Below, piece after piece: positions 1 to 10,300 of a stretch of 64,000 nucleotides of DNA. The notes beneath the pieces are model-generated. The model worked only from the letters and a program-made list of their open reading frames with translations, ran no database searches and had not been told where the DNA came from. Location: contig JARWMV010000026.1 of the NCBI GenBank assembly GCA_030998015.1, forward strand, positions 124,001 through 188,000, read 5' to 3'. The position numbers and the translations under genes were made by a program. The stretch is from Ceratorhiza oryzae-sativae (lineage: Eukaryota; Basidiomycota; Agaricomycetes; Cantharellales; Ceratobasidiaceae). How positions within the stretch are numbered: position 1 is the first letter of the stretch; each line of letters opens with the position of its first letter.

Positions 1-2430
1 TCCATGATCTGGGAAGAATTCCAAGACATTGAGGGCATTTATATTGTAATCTATATGGATGACATTTTAGTGTTCTCCAAGAACCAAGAAGAACATGATG
101 AACATGTCAAAGAATTCTTGCGTTGTCTTCAAAAAGCTGGCCTATACTGTGCCCTGGAGAAATGTGTTTTTGATGTCACCAAAGTTGATTACTTGGGAAT
201 AGTAGTGACTCCCCAGGGAATTAAGGTAGACCCAGCCAAGGTGGAAAAGGCCATTGAATGGCCAACCCCTACCAACCCAACAGAAATCCTGGAAGGGCTG
301 GGGTTCACAAATTGGTTAAGACACTTTATAAAAGACTTTTCAAAAATCACAAAATGCCTTTACAAACTTGTCAAGAAGGATGTAAAGTGGGAATGGACAA
401 AAGAGAGGGATCAGGCATGGAACCTGCTGAAGCAGAAGTTAAAGGAAGCCCCCCTCCTAATTCAGCCAGAACCCAGCAAACTGTTTATTCTAGAAACAGA
501 TGCCTCAGGCTATGCCACAGGTGCTGTATTACTGCAATATGGAGAAGATGGAATGCTTCACCCAATCTCCTACTACTCCAAGGCAATGGTCCTGGCAGAA
601 AGAAACTACAACATCTACAACAAGGAAATGCTGGCAATTATAAAAGCCCTCAAACACTGGTGTCACTTACTAGAAGGGGCTGAACACCCTGTAAACATTG
701 TTTGTGACCACAAGAATCTGGAATATTGGAAGACAAACCAGCCACTGAATGGCCAAGTCACACGATGGCACAAGTTCCTTTCCAGGTTTGAATTCAAGAT
801 CTTAAACAATGAAGGGGCAAAGAACGGCCAGGCAGACATACTCTCTAGGTTGTCAAGGCACATCCCTAAAGAGGGGGGTGAGAGCCAAGCTCTGCTTGCA
901 CAAAACCAATTTTTGGAATTAAAATCATTGTTGCTACAAGCAATCACATCAGACCATGACCTGGAACAACTCATTAGGGATGCAATCCCAGGGGACGAAC
1001 ACTTATTGAAAGTGCTAAAAGCCCTAGATGACAATGAGAAGGTCAAAAATTGGGAATGGGATGAAGGACTTCTATGATACAAGGGCTGAATCTATGTTCC
1101 AAATAACAAAGAACTTCACAAGTTGATTATTGAAAGTTGTCATGATAACCCAGTGGCAGGACACCCAGGACAGTTCAGAACATATGAATTGTTAAACCAC
1201 AAATATATATGGTCATCTATGAAGAAGTCAGTCAACAAATATGTCACACATTGGGAATCTTGCATCAGGAACAAGCACAGCAACCAGGTTCCCCCAGGAC
1301 TCTTAAACCCAATACCAGCACTGGAAAAACCTTGGGAGGAAATCACCTATGATCTGATCACTGGGCTACCCCTGTCAGAAGGGTTTGACACCATATTTAC
1401 AATTGTGGACCACCTGACAAAAATGGTCCACTTTATTCCATGTCAGTCAGAAGCCAGTGCCATGGATTGCACAAACCTGTTCCTAACCTATGTATGGAAA
1501 CTTCATGGGTTACCACAAAAAACCATCTCAGACTGGGGCCCCAACTTTGCATCCAAATTCCTAAGGCACCTGTACAAACGGCTGGATATAAAACCATCCT
1601 ACTCCACAGCATATCACCCTCAAACAGATGGCCAGTCCAAAAGGGCTAACCAAGTAGTAGAAGGGTACCTGAGACACTACATATCAGATTGGCAGGACAA
1701 CTGGGTCTCACTCTTACCTTTGGCTGAATTTGCCTACAACAATGGTGTCAATGCCTCAACTGCCAGATCACTGTTCTTTGCAAACTATGGTTTCCATCCA
1801 AGGCTGGCAGTTGGGGACAAGGAGGAACAAGAATTTCCTGTAGCAGACAATCATGCAGAATGGCTTCAAAAGGGCCATGACAAACTCAGGGCCACTCTGG
1901 AATTATCAAACCAGAGGACCAAAGAATACTATGATTGGAAGCATTGGACCCCAGAAGTCATCAAGGTGGGAGACAAAGTCTGGCTTGACACCAAGAACAT
2001 ATGCACACAACAGGCCTCCAAGAAATTGGTGTACAAGAGAGTCGGACCATTCAAGGTGGTAGCACAACATGGCACTCATGCCTTCAAACTGGACTTGCCA
2101 GTAACCATGAAAATACACCCAGTATTTCATGTCTCGCTCCTGACCAAACATAAAGACAATCCCTATGGACGTCAGGCTCCCCCACCTCTACCTGTGGTAA
2201 CTCCAGAAGGAGAAGAAGAATTTGAAGTAGAACAGATCATAAAGTCACAGTACAACAAGAGGTCTAACATCTTCAAATACTATGTCAAATGGCTCGGTTA
2301 TGACAAGCAACAATGGTTAACTTACGATGACCTGGTAAATGCACCAGAACTCATCACTGACTATGTCAAGTCACATCCAAAGGCACCCCACGACCCCTGT
2401 GCCTTGAAGGGGGGAAGTGTCAGGAACTGA
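1..2430 (+). pseudogene. Gypsy-1a pol (RT-RNase H-integrase-chromodomain), two stops
   Basis: Polyprotein that would copy the element RNA into DNA and integrate it. Visible are the RT motif YMDDILVF, the thumb region, an RNase H start (ETDASGYATGAVL), an HHCC-type integrase zinc region (CHDNPVAGHPGQ...CIRNKH), integrase core segments (YDLITGLP, SDWGPNF, DGQSKRANQ) and a C-terminal chromodomain around KYYVKWLGYDKQQW. The frame is continuous except for two close TGA stops at 1,075-1,077 and 1,087-1,089. The sister copy on the minus strand reads Gln and Arg at these places, so this copy is inactive. The final stop lies a few bases inside the 3' LTR. Confidence 0.92.
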
Positions 2431-2795
2431 CACGCATATATCCACTCTATAATATTTTCTCAATTTATTACATTTTATGAGATCATCTTCAAAACATACT
2501 TGCCTTTTATGGTATATCTGTGTCATGTGATTCAGGGGATGTTCCAGGCTGATAACCAAGATGTATTTCAACTCTGATGTGAAATTCCGCAGTTCTGCAG
2601 TTGCTTCTACTGCTTCTATCTCTTATCAGTCATGACTCACTGTATGGACTTGTTTGTTATGATGTGGCTTGTACTATGTATATAAACCGGGTCAAGTTCA
2701 CAGAGGACTCCTCAAGAACTTGACCTCTTGTTGAATACAAGTTCTTTTACTTTCTTACTATTTTCCCTTGTTGCCTGACTTTGTTGTCATCAACA
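2418..2795 (+). repeat. Gypsy-1a 3' LTR
   Basis: About 378-bp LTR starting TGTCAGGAAC directly after a polypurine tract. It matches the LTRs at 8,146, 20,276, 24,447 and 44,057. A TATA box (TATATAAA, 2,679-2,686) lies about 33 nt upstream of TCAAGAACTTGACCT (2,712-2,726). That sequence is complementary to the putative primer-binding site of the full-length copy. The 3' terminus is slightly degenerate (TCAACA rather than TTGACA). Confidence 0.9.
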
Positions 2796-2965
2796 TACAG
2801 TGTGAAAGATTGTGGAAAAGAAAATACCTACAAGTCATAAATTGAGTGGTACACACAAGGATACTAAAATCAAGCACTTACAAGTGATATATTGAGTTTT
2901 ATGTGTGAGAATACTAAAAAGCAAGGTCATTGCGCATGTAAACCAAGAAATAGATGTACTTACAA

Positions 2966-5292
2966 TCATTCCTCATCTGTATGATGTAGCCCATCATCTG
3001 TCTCATCCCCAACAGGCTGCAGTGGCAAGTCCATTGCAGGTGCCTTGCCCTTCTTTGATCCACACTTTGGCTTTGATGATGATTGCACAGCTTTTGGCTT
3101 TGACAGTGATTGTTTGGCTTTTGCCTTTGACAGTGATTGCTTGGCTTTTGCCTTTTTTGTCATCTGGTTGACAGTGGTGGTCTTGGCAGCAGTGGTCTGC
3201 ACGATAGCAGCAGCAGCAGCAGCAGCAGTCTTGGTGCACGTACTGTATATGCTGGTAGAAGGAGCTTTCGACACAAGCAGCAGCTTGGGCTCCTTGGTTG
3301 GCAACAAGTGCTTGGCGGGCTCTTTGGGGATCGTCTGGGTGGGCTCGACATGCGGAGGCAAGTCAAGATTGGTCAGGAGTGGAGAGGGGGGAGCGAGAGG
3401 GGGAGGGGGTGAGGGCAGGGCCAGCTCTGGCTCTTCAGCCTTTTTTGACCTGGCTTTGTCAGCCTGAGCGCAAGGCAACAAGGGTGGTGGTGACAACAGC
3501 AGAGGGAGTTGCGGCGTCGAGCCATCCTTGGGTGGGGAACGTATGTGCATTTTGGGCCTAGGACAGGGGCGCTTGGGCTGCTCCTGGCTGGTGACCTCCA
3601 ACAACTCAGCAGGCAGTCCAATGGCAACAGGTGGCTGTGGAGACTTGACGGGTGCACAGGGTGGAGTTGCCTTCAGCATCAGTGGTGTGGTGGTAGCCCA
3701 ACTTGACTGATGAGAACAGGGGAGTACAACCTCCATACAACCTGAGCTGCTACGTTGAATGGGAGGGGAGGAGGCTGAAGCAGCAGTCGGAACAGGGGCA
3801 GAGGCAGCAACGGGGACAGGTGTGACAACAGGGACTGAAGCAGCAACAGCAGCTGGGGTGGGAACAGCAGCTGGTACCACAGCCATGTGAGCATGCTTGT
3901 TGTCAGCCACAGGCGCCGGACTGGATTTGCAATCAACACACAGGTGTTTGGGACCCTTCAGCTGATCATCCTTGTCATCGTCCCTGTCGCTAATGGCTTG
4001 CAGGCCATTTAAGTCTTCAAGATATTAGTGTATAGTTAAATTAAGGGTAGTATGAGGTAACTTACTCAGTGTAGCCATACGCTGACATTGACAACACCTA
4101 GATTCCCATATGAGAATGCTGTTTCTGCCCTCTTTCTTCTTTTTATCTTGGTATTGCTTGTTGTTGAACCAAGTCTGGACCATCCACTCAGTGGCCCAGT
4201 TGTGTTTGAATTTGTTGAGACAGGGCTTGAACTTGTTAATCTATGGCCTTGTTAGCATACTTGAAAGATAATAAAATTAAGCACATACAAGAGTATACAG
4301 CAAACCCATCTTAACCTTGTCTTGACCTTTCCAAGAGCAAGTCAAGTCAAGATTTACCTGGGTCATGAGTGTACAGATTTTGCCCTGCATGGTTCTGGTC
4401 AGTATTGGTGCAGGTAATCAAAACATAGGTGACATACGTTCAGCTCAAGCCAGCAGTCATCCTTAATACTGTCCCTCACTCCATAGCCCAAACTTCTCTG
4501 AATAGCCTCCCCTGTAACCTTCTTTTTGTTGGTCAGGACAGGGATACAACCAGTATCATCAGGTACAAGCTGATCATCGCAAGACTCACTATCAGAGCCG
4601 TCAGAGTCGTGATTGGAAGACATAGTGATCAGGTTGGGAGATTGAGCAATGGGAGTGGCAGGAGCTGGAGTGGAGGCATGAGATGAGACTGAGGTGTTTG
4701 ATGGACTGGTGCAAGTACAAGAATGAGGGGTGGGGGTGCTGGAAATAGAGTTGGTACCAGAGCAGTGATGGGCACATGGGCCTTGTACTTGCAAAGTTTG
4801 GCCTCAATTGCCTCCTTTTCCTCTGTTATTGTGTGTGAGTGATTAGCCAATGGGGCTCTAGGCAATAAGGAGAGGGCAGAACTTACTCAGTACAGCTGCA
4901 AGTTTCTCAGCGTCTGAAACTGGTTGGTTGAGAGCTGGTTTGGGGGCCTCTTCCTTGTCCAAGTCTTCGTCTTCATCTGGGTCTGAGCCTGGTATGAGGG
5001 TGTGCCCCAAGGCAGGAGGCAAGGTTGGGGTTGGAGGCAGGCCAGCTGCTGGGGCTAGGGAAGACACTGGGCGAAGAGGCAAAGGCTGGTGCACGGCTGG
5101 AGCTTTGCCTGAAGACTTCTGCACTCTTGGGGTGTTGATTTGGGGACAGGGCTTCTTCTTGTGGCAGGCAAGCGTGAGAGTGCGGTTTTGGGCAAGCCAG
5201 CATTGCTCATCTGGGCTCATGCCAGTAGGGTAGGGGGAGACTGGCACTTGGCCGTGAGATGGGGGTTTCATAGAGGGTTCAGTTGGGGGCAT
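2966..5292 (-). CDS. multi-exon Ser/Pro/Ala-rich protein of unknown function
   Basis: I do not recognise this gene. A minus-strand chain of open segments is separated by short introns. The likely start is the ATG at 5,292. The first exon runs to about 4,900 and ends in a GTAAGT-type donor. Later segments are Ser/Thr/Pro-rich (about 4,400-4,800). A small exon at about 4,065-4,242 encodes WMVQTWFNNKQYQDKKKKEG, which is spaced like the third helix of a homeodomain. The intron between about 4,017 and 4,065 keeps phase. The last exon (2,966 to about 4,017) is a Pro/Ala/Ser/Lys low-complexity tail with SK-repeats. Splicing between 4,400 and 4,860 is not resolved and may hide a frameshift. It could be a host gene or an accessory gene of an unrecognised transposon. 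Confidence 0.5.
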
Positions 5293-5495
5293 TGTTGAAA
5301 TTGCAGAGAAAAGCAGGCAAAAGGGGTGCAAGGCGATAGAGGCAAGTGGCTGCCATTATAGAACAAGAGGTGGGTGTATGGTGATTGACAAGTTGGGAGT
5401 GGAGCAAAGTTGCATCCAGCGGATGATGTTCAAGCCCCACATCTGGACCAACGATTGCATGGCTGGCGATCATGTTGGAGGTGTCAGGTGTGTGT

Positions 5496-6805
5496 TGTTA
5501 TGGATCACTAACATTTTTCTATTATTGTAGTCTGCTCTGTCAACCTCAAGCAATGCCTCTGTAGTTTTTCTTGAAATTAAATGAATCTGTATGCGTTCAA
5601 AATTGTACTATTTGTATTCCATTAAATAGTACAAAATCTCCTCTTTCCAACGCATATTTTATCGTGATTTTATCTTAAGAACTCAGGGAGATATAGAGGT
5701 TGCGATATTTCCTCTTATTAGGAGATATTGATTGCAACATTGCATCGCTCATATCTCGGGAACCGCTTACGCTATCAAAGCGATCTTATGCTCTATCGAT
5801 AGCTAATCTTCGGCAGTATCTGCTGCCCAAAGATCGTCGCGATCCACCGGATCCTCGCGCCGGAATAGCCCGAAGATCATTAGAATCTTACTGGACCATC
5901 AATCAAGATCTAATGACTCCAGTGAGTCAGGAGAGCTTCCCAAATTGATCCAGAAGCTTCTCAGACTCACTTTATGACTCACTGAGATGTAGCCTCCATT
6001 CATTACATGTATATACTATGATAATATGATCTACAAGCCAATAGCAGGTCTCAGATGCATCAATGCCTTCAATCCACACCCTGTCTTTACTCTTTTATCC
6101 TATACTGGGCTAGGGTGTACCCCAAGTATAGCAGTACCCTCTTTTGATGATCGCACTGGCATGCATGTATCTATTTGGCTCTGGAATGCCCTCCTCAGGG
6201 TATAAAAGGACCTCCTCTGAGGCCCTTCCAGACCACCCTCACTCCTCTACTCAACCCAGACTGGTTATTGGTTTCTTTTCTCTTTCTATTTTTCTCTTGT
6301 CTGTGTGTGATTTCTTATATAACTAGTACTGAGGAATAAAGTACCATATTAGTTATATACTGTCTGAGTCATTGTATCTTATATACAGAGATATATAAGG
6401 ATACAATATTGCCTGATTGAGCATGACATTAAGTACCAGCTATTAGAGGAAATCTAAGTACCTGTAGCTGAGGAAGTACATGCATTAGGCAGCCCACCAT
6501 CTATCCTATAAGCTATTGCTTAAGTCTAGTATTAAGATTAGTATCAGTTAGTCCAAGCAACTAGGGCTGAACTACATTTAAGATATCTAAGGGAACCTGA
6601 CCATAGTAGTCTTGCTCTTTATACCTATAAATTAGTCAGTTTACACTGTGAAAGATTAAGACTGCCTTGAGTGTTACTTGATTGCATTGCAACTACTTTG
6701 AGCCTTCTTACTCTAGTCTAAGAAGTATTGAGTACAATTAGTGTATACTAACATATCTACATTTTCTTAAGCTCTAGATATTCAAGTGTACCCTGACCTG
6801 TAACA
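5496..6805 (+). repeat. Gypsy-3 5' LTR
   Basis: 1,310-bp direct repeat of 18,830-20,137, and of the split solo LTR 23,627-24,446 plus 44,434-44,930. It starts TGTTATGGATCAC and ends CCTGTAACA. A TATA-like GGTATAAAAGG lies near 6,198. Positions of about 5,740-5,880 form a CpG-rich, palindrome-rich core with CTTCGG...CCGAAG and GATCGTCGCGATC type symmetry, unlike the AT-rich remainder. Confidence 0.88.
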
Positions 6806-6806
6806 T

Positions 6807-6823
6807 TGGTGAAGCAACCCAGG
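6807..6823 (+). other. candidate tRNA primer-binding site of Gypsy-3
   Basis: TGGTGAAGCAACCCAGG begins one base after the 5' LTR end. A TGG start is expected for a site complementary to the CCA 3' end of a tRNA. The tRNA is not identified. Unlike Gypsy-1 and Gypsy-2, I see no complementarity to this element's own LTR transcript start. Confidence 0.5.
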
Positions 6824-6861
6824 TCCTTACATCAAGTAACTATCAACTAACATTACCATTT

Positions 6862-7293
6862 TTGGTCAATCTATTGCCCAAAACAGAATTTCTCAATTTT
6901 GACCACTCTGTGTATAGAAATACTTTTCTTACCACAGAATACAACAACATATCTTGGGCTCTTGAGATAGATCCTGTCTGGATTCAAGCCCCAAACCCTA
7001 CAATTACTGTTTTAGGTTATAGTAGTATTGGTGGTCCACCCCCACATATTACTCTGACATTTACCTTTAGGAATTATAGGCCATATATTCCAATAAATTC
7101 AGTATCAAGTGCTCTAAGTGCTGGACTTGAATTTGAAGTCTATATTCAACATCTTCCTGATCAACTACAACCAATAAAAGTTCAACACACATTTATTAGG
7201 TCTTTCTGGTCACCCCATACCAGCTATTGGGATACAGTTTATCAAGCCATTTATCAATTTGTAACTGAAACATATTTTGAAAATTATTCCTAA
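6862..7293 (+). CDS. Gypsy-3 leader ORF of unknown function
   Basis: Open frame of about 140 codons between the primer site and gag, ending at 7,293. The first in-frame start-like codon is TTG at 6,862, and no good ATG opens it, so translation is unproven. The product is rich in aromatic and hydrophobic residues, with strings such as WALEIDPVWIQAP and HTSYWDTVYQAIYQF. No known domain is recognised. It could be the N-terminal part of a spliced or frameshifted gag. Confidence 0.4.
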   Translation: MVNLLPKTEFLNFDHSVYRNTFLTTEYNNISWALEIDPVWIQAPNPTITVLGYSSIGGPPPHITLTFTFRNYRPYIPINSVSSALSAGLEFEVYIQHLPDQLQPIKVQHTFIRSFWSPHTSYWDTVYQAIYQFVTETYFENYS

Positions 7294-7355
7294 GTACAAA
7301 TTCATCTTGAATTGGAGAAGAACTGTTATGGCCAGTACTTCAAATATGTCTGTGC

Positions 7356-10300
7356 ATGTCCCTGAAGTTTTTGGGACAGTCACACCACCCATTACCACCT
7401 GAAGATCCTTATGTATCAGATTCCATGGTAGGAAGTGATGCAGGAGGTAGGCATGTACAATCAGACTATAGTTATCATCACCAGGATACTGTAGATTATG
7501 AACAATACTTGCCTATCCCTCCTAATGGATCTAGTTCATATATTGCTCTTACTCCTAGAGAGCAAAGGCATCTGACTTACCAACCTGCTGCTACTAGGAT
7601 GACAAACCTAACAAGGATGCATCCAGAGATAGCAGAGAGGAGAAGGCTAGTTAGAGCAGTAGGTAGGAAGATATATGAACGTCCTCATCCCCATGTAATG
7701 CACATTAAATATCCATTGATTGGGTGTAGAGAATTCTTCAAGGATCTCTTACAAGAATTGGATTATTTATGTACATTTAGGCCAGAATGGTCTTGGTCTG
7801 CATCTGGAGAACCTGTCATGTTCATTGACTTGAGCAGGCATAGGAGTTTTAGGACTAAGCTCTCTGCTTTCAAGTCCCAACTACTCCCTGTTAGGAGCAG
7901 GCATCCTATACCTCATCCAGATGTTCCCACATTCCCTGAAACTAGGAAGCATTTTGCTTTTAGTAAGAAACAGCATGAAGTTGCTTGTGTATTATTCAGG
8001 GATGAAGTTGAGCACTTTTTGGCTTACCTCTTTATTGAACACCAAGCTATGCAAGACCTTGGCAAAGGGAAGCAAAGGGAGCTCAATGAAATAATGTGGG
8101 AAAATTCTGAAAGCAGATCCAAGACTCCAGAATATGCTCCAGCCCTGTCATGAACTGACACACATATATCCACTCTATAATATTTTCTCAATTTACTACA
8201 TTCTATGTGATCATCTTCCAAACATACTTGCCTTTTATGGTATATCTGTGTCATGTGACTCATGGAATGTTCTGGACCGGTAACCGAGATGCATTTCAAC
8301 TCCAATGTGAAATTCCGCAGTTCCGCAGTCGCTTCTACTGCTTCTATCTCTTATCTGTTGTGACTCACTGTACAGACTTGTTTGTTATGATGTGGCTTGT
8401 ACTATGTATATAAACCAGGTCAAGTTCACAGAGGACTCCTCAAGAACTTGACCTCTTGTCGAATACAAGTTCTTTTACTTTTCTTACTATTTTCCTTGTT
8501 GCCTGACTTGTCGTTGTTGACAAGCCCCTCATTCTAAGCATACTATTGACTCAATTAGATCTCCTACTGGTCGTCTAGAATTCAAACCTCTAGAAGTTCA
8601 GGAGGATCCAGATCAGCCAGTGAGTGGTGGAGAGGAGCTAGTTCAAATAGAAGAGCAGGAAGTGGAAGATATCACAAGGATAGCAGATGATTCTGCTGAG
8701 GATACTACCATGACTGCAATTCAACCTTCTGGATTTTCATCTACTTCAGCTATGGCTCAAGGAAGAAGCTTTATTGGCCCTGTAACTAGTTCTCCAGCTA
8801 GACCAGAAGCTTTAGGTGCAATTACTCCTATAAAGACTCCAAGTGAGAAGAGGCTACAAGCTCTATTTACTCCAGAATCAGTTTCTCAAATAGAAGCTAC
8901 TTGCATTCTGGGAGTTAGAGGACCTTCTACTTACCTAGAAAGTTACTTAGGAACTTCATTTACTCCTGTAGTTAAAGATTATCCTAGACACATAGGAGTA
9001 GGTCCTAGGCAATCTGGAAGAGTGCTAGAACCTCTATTACCTCCTGCCCAAGTGACTGAAGCTGGTCCTTCAGCTTTACCCACTATTGGAGAAGTAAATG
9101 AGGATGATACTGATCAGGACCAGGACTCTCCCTTGGTAAATAAACCTGCTAGACCTTGTCAATCTTTTGACAATGCTATAAGGAAGGAACCTTTTAGGGG
9201 TTGACTTAGCAAAGGTCATGCAGTCACTATTGAGGAAGAGTTTCCACCTCATGAACAGTATACTGAAAGACCAGTATCTCCTTACCCACCTAGGGAGCCA
9301 ATAACCCCTTCTAGGCCAGTAAGGGATGACTCTGGGACTGTCCCTCAAGGAGCTGTTCCCCTTATTGTTACTACTAGTGAAGAAGACTCTTCTGAGGAAG
9401 AAGCTAGGAGACCTAGGCATAGGAGTTCTAATAGAACTTCAGATGCTGAAGCTGGCAGGCCTACAGAAGATCATAGGGCTGAAGGTTTTAGAGAGCCTAC
9501 TGGACCTTCTGTAACTATGACTGGAGATCCTTCAAAGATGCCAGTTTATAGCCCTGAAGGGAATACCTTATTAGGTTTCCAGCCATTAGTACCTCAGTCA
9601 CAATTACCTGCTGATGCTAGCATACATATGCCACAAGTTTCTAGACCTACTGAAGCTGAAACATTTAGAACTCAGAGGTTTGATCCTTATCAACCCTTTG
9701 TGATTAATCTAGGACCAGGGTTCTCTGGTCTGGCTTCTACTCCACCTAGGAGGCCACCAGGACCTCCTCCCACTGGACCTCCTGCCTCTAGTGGTAGGAA
9801 TTTCTCAGTAGGAGGTGCAGGTCCACCTAATCCTCCAGGAGGAGGACAGGGGCCATCTAACCCTCCAGTAGGTCAAAGTTACCCTCAGCAAGGAGGAGGA
9901 CATGTTCCTCATATTCCTCCCATTCCACCTATTCCACCCAATACTCCTAGGCCACAAGGACTACCAGGACCACCAGGACCACCTGGACCTCCAGGGCCCC
10001 CTGGAAATCCTCCTAATGGTCCTTATCCTTGGATCCAAGGCCCTCCAGGACGTCCAGGAGACCAAGGTCCCCCTGGAAGGGATGGCAGGAATGGAAGAGA
10101 TGGTCCACCAGGACCAGAAGGCCCTGGAGGAGCTGGAGGAAATGGTAACAATAACAACCAAAATAATCAACCTCATCTAGACATGAAATTGAAGCCTGAA
10201 GTGATACCAGAGTATGATGGTGATCCAGATGAACTATATGAATGGATAGACCAAATCAGTTGTTATATAGCCATGGGTTTAAATGAGAACAACAGACTCA

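Larger units (their letters stand above)
1..2795 (+). mobile_element. Gypsy-1 chromovirus, copy a (5' part outside window)
   Basis: Right-hand part of a Ty3/Gypsy LTR retrotransposon. The window opens inside the reverse transcriptase and runs through RNase H, integrase and a C-terminal chromodomain. A purine-rich tract (2,406-2,417) and the 3' LTR (2,418-2,795) follow. The same family recurs as a full minus-strand copy (24,447-44,433), a 3' fragment (20,138-20,650) and a solo LTR (8,146-8,522). The 5' end, gag and protease of this copy lie outside the window, so its TSD cannot be checked. Confidence 0.93.

Noticed and set aside
3130..3240. Trinucleotide repeat (CAG/GCA run near 3,208-3,228) as a biologically special expansion
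   Set aside because: A short run coding Ala within a low-complexity tail; ordinary for such proteins.
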